Source of the DNA: Aliitabrizicola sp031425325
GTDB lineage: Bacteria > Pseudomonadota > Alphaproteobacteria > Rhodobacterales > Rhodobacteraceae
Direction: 5' to 3'
Assembly (NCBI GenBank): GCA_031425325.1
Contig: JANPJD010000084.1
Span: 1-5,365 of the forward strand
Length of the DNA stretch: 5,365 nt
Shown: positions 5,319 through 5,365 of the stretch, piece after piece
Numbering within the stretch: the first letter of the stretch is position 1
Layout of the letters: each line of letters opens with the position of its first letter
Position numbers and translations under genes: made by a program
Notes under the pieces: model-generated
What the model saw: only the letters and a program-made list of their open reading frames with translations
Database searches by the model: none
What the model was told of the DNA's origin: nothing

Positions 5319-5365
5319 ATGAACGCACCGCACCGCGATACCGGTTTCTTCACCGAGACACTCGC
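5319..5365 (+). CDS. glyA: Probable serine hydroxymethyltransferase, N-terminal fragment
   Basis: Only the first 15 codons are in the window: MNAPHRDTGFFTETL. They are preceded by a strong ribosome binding site, GAGGAG (5306-5311), 7 nt before ATG 5319. The GFFTETL stretch soon after the start resembles the opening of Rhodobacteraceae GlyA, which converts serine and tetrahydrofolate to glycine and methylene-tetrahydrofolate using pyridoxal phosphate. No catalytic residues are inside the window, so the assignment rests on this short N-terminal resemblance. The start and strand are much more certain than the product name. It is divergent from nadK. Confidence 0.6.
   Translation, partial: MNAPHRDTGFFTETL

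Overview
The window looks like ordinary chromosomal sequence from a high-GC alphaproteobacterium, most likely in the Rhodobacteraceae (Rhodobacter/Paracoccus/Rhodovulum-like). That placement rests on recalled protein resemblance and strongly GC-biased third codon positions, not on a database search. There are six protein genes, two of them cut by the window edges. I see no rRNA, tRNA, insertion sequence, phage gene or CRISPR array. The very long antisense reading frames are shadows produced by the codon bias.

Layout, left to right. (1) Positions 1-545, minus strand: the N-terminal part of a VOC/glyoxalase-like plus cupin protein. (2) Positions 639-827, plus strand: a small DUF3072-type protein that ends at an in-frame TAG, although what looks like the family's C-terminal tail continues in the same frame to a TGA at 870-872. 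(3) Positions 939-3269, plus strand: a full-length hybrid malic enzyme (malic enzyme fused to a phosphotransacetylase-like domain), preceded by a GC-rich hairpin just before its ribosome binding site. (4) Positions 3311-4309, plus strand: a receiver-less sigma-54 activator (AAA+ plus Fis-type helix-turn-helix). A perfect 13-bp inverted repeat sits in the 41-bp gap after the malic enzyme and covers the activator's start codon. (5) Positions 4377-5138, minus strand: NAD kinase, convergent with the activator and starting at GTG. (6) From 5319, plus strand: the first codons of a protein resembling serine hydroxymethyltransferase (glyA), divergent from nadK across a 180-bp gap with a 13-bp palindrome and paired GGCGCGCC repeats.

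Functionally, malic enzyme (malate to pyruvate with NAD(P)H formation), NAD kinase (NADP supply) and probable GlyA (one-carbon supply) are all central-metabolism housekeeping genes. That they share a regulatory theme is inference only. The clearest oddities are the inverted repeat on the activator's start codon, the absence of a receiver domain and of a Shine-Dalgarno sequence in that gene, and the apparent nonsense codon in the DUF3072 gene. I found no convincing evidence of a previously undescribed multi-gene system.
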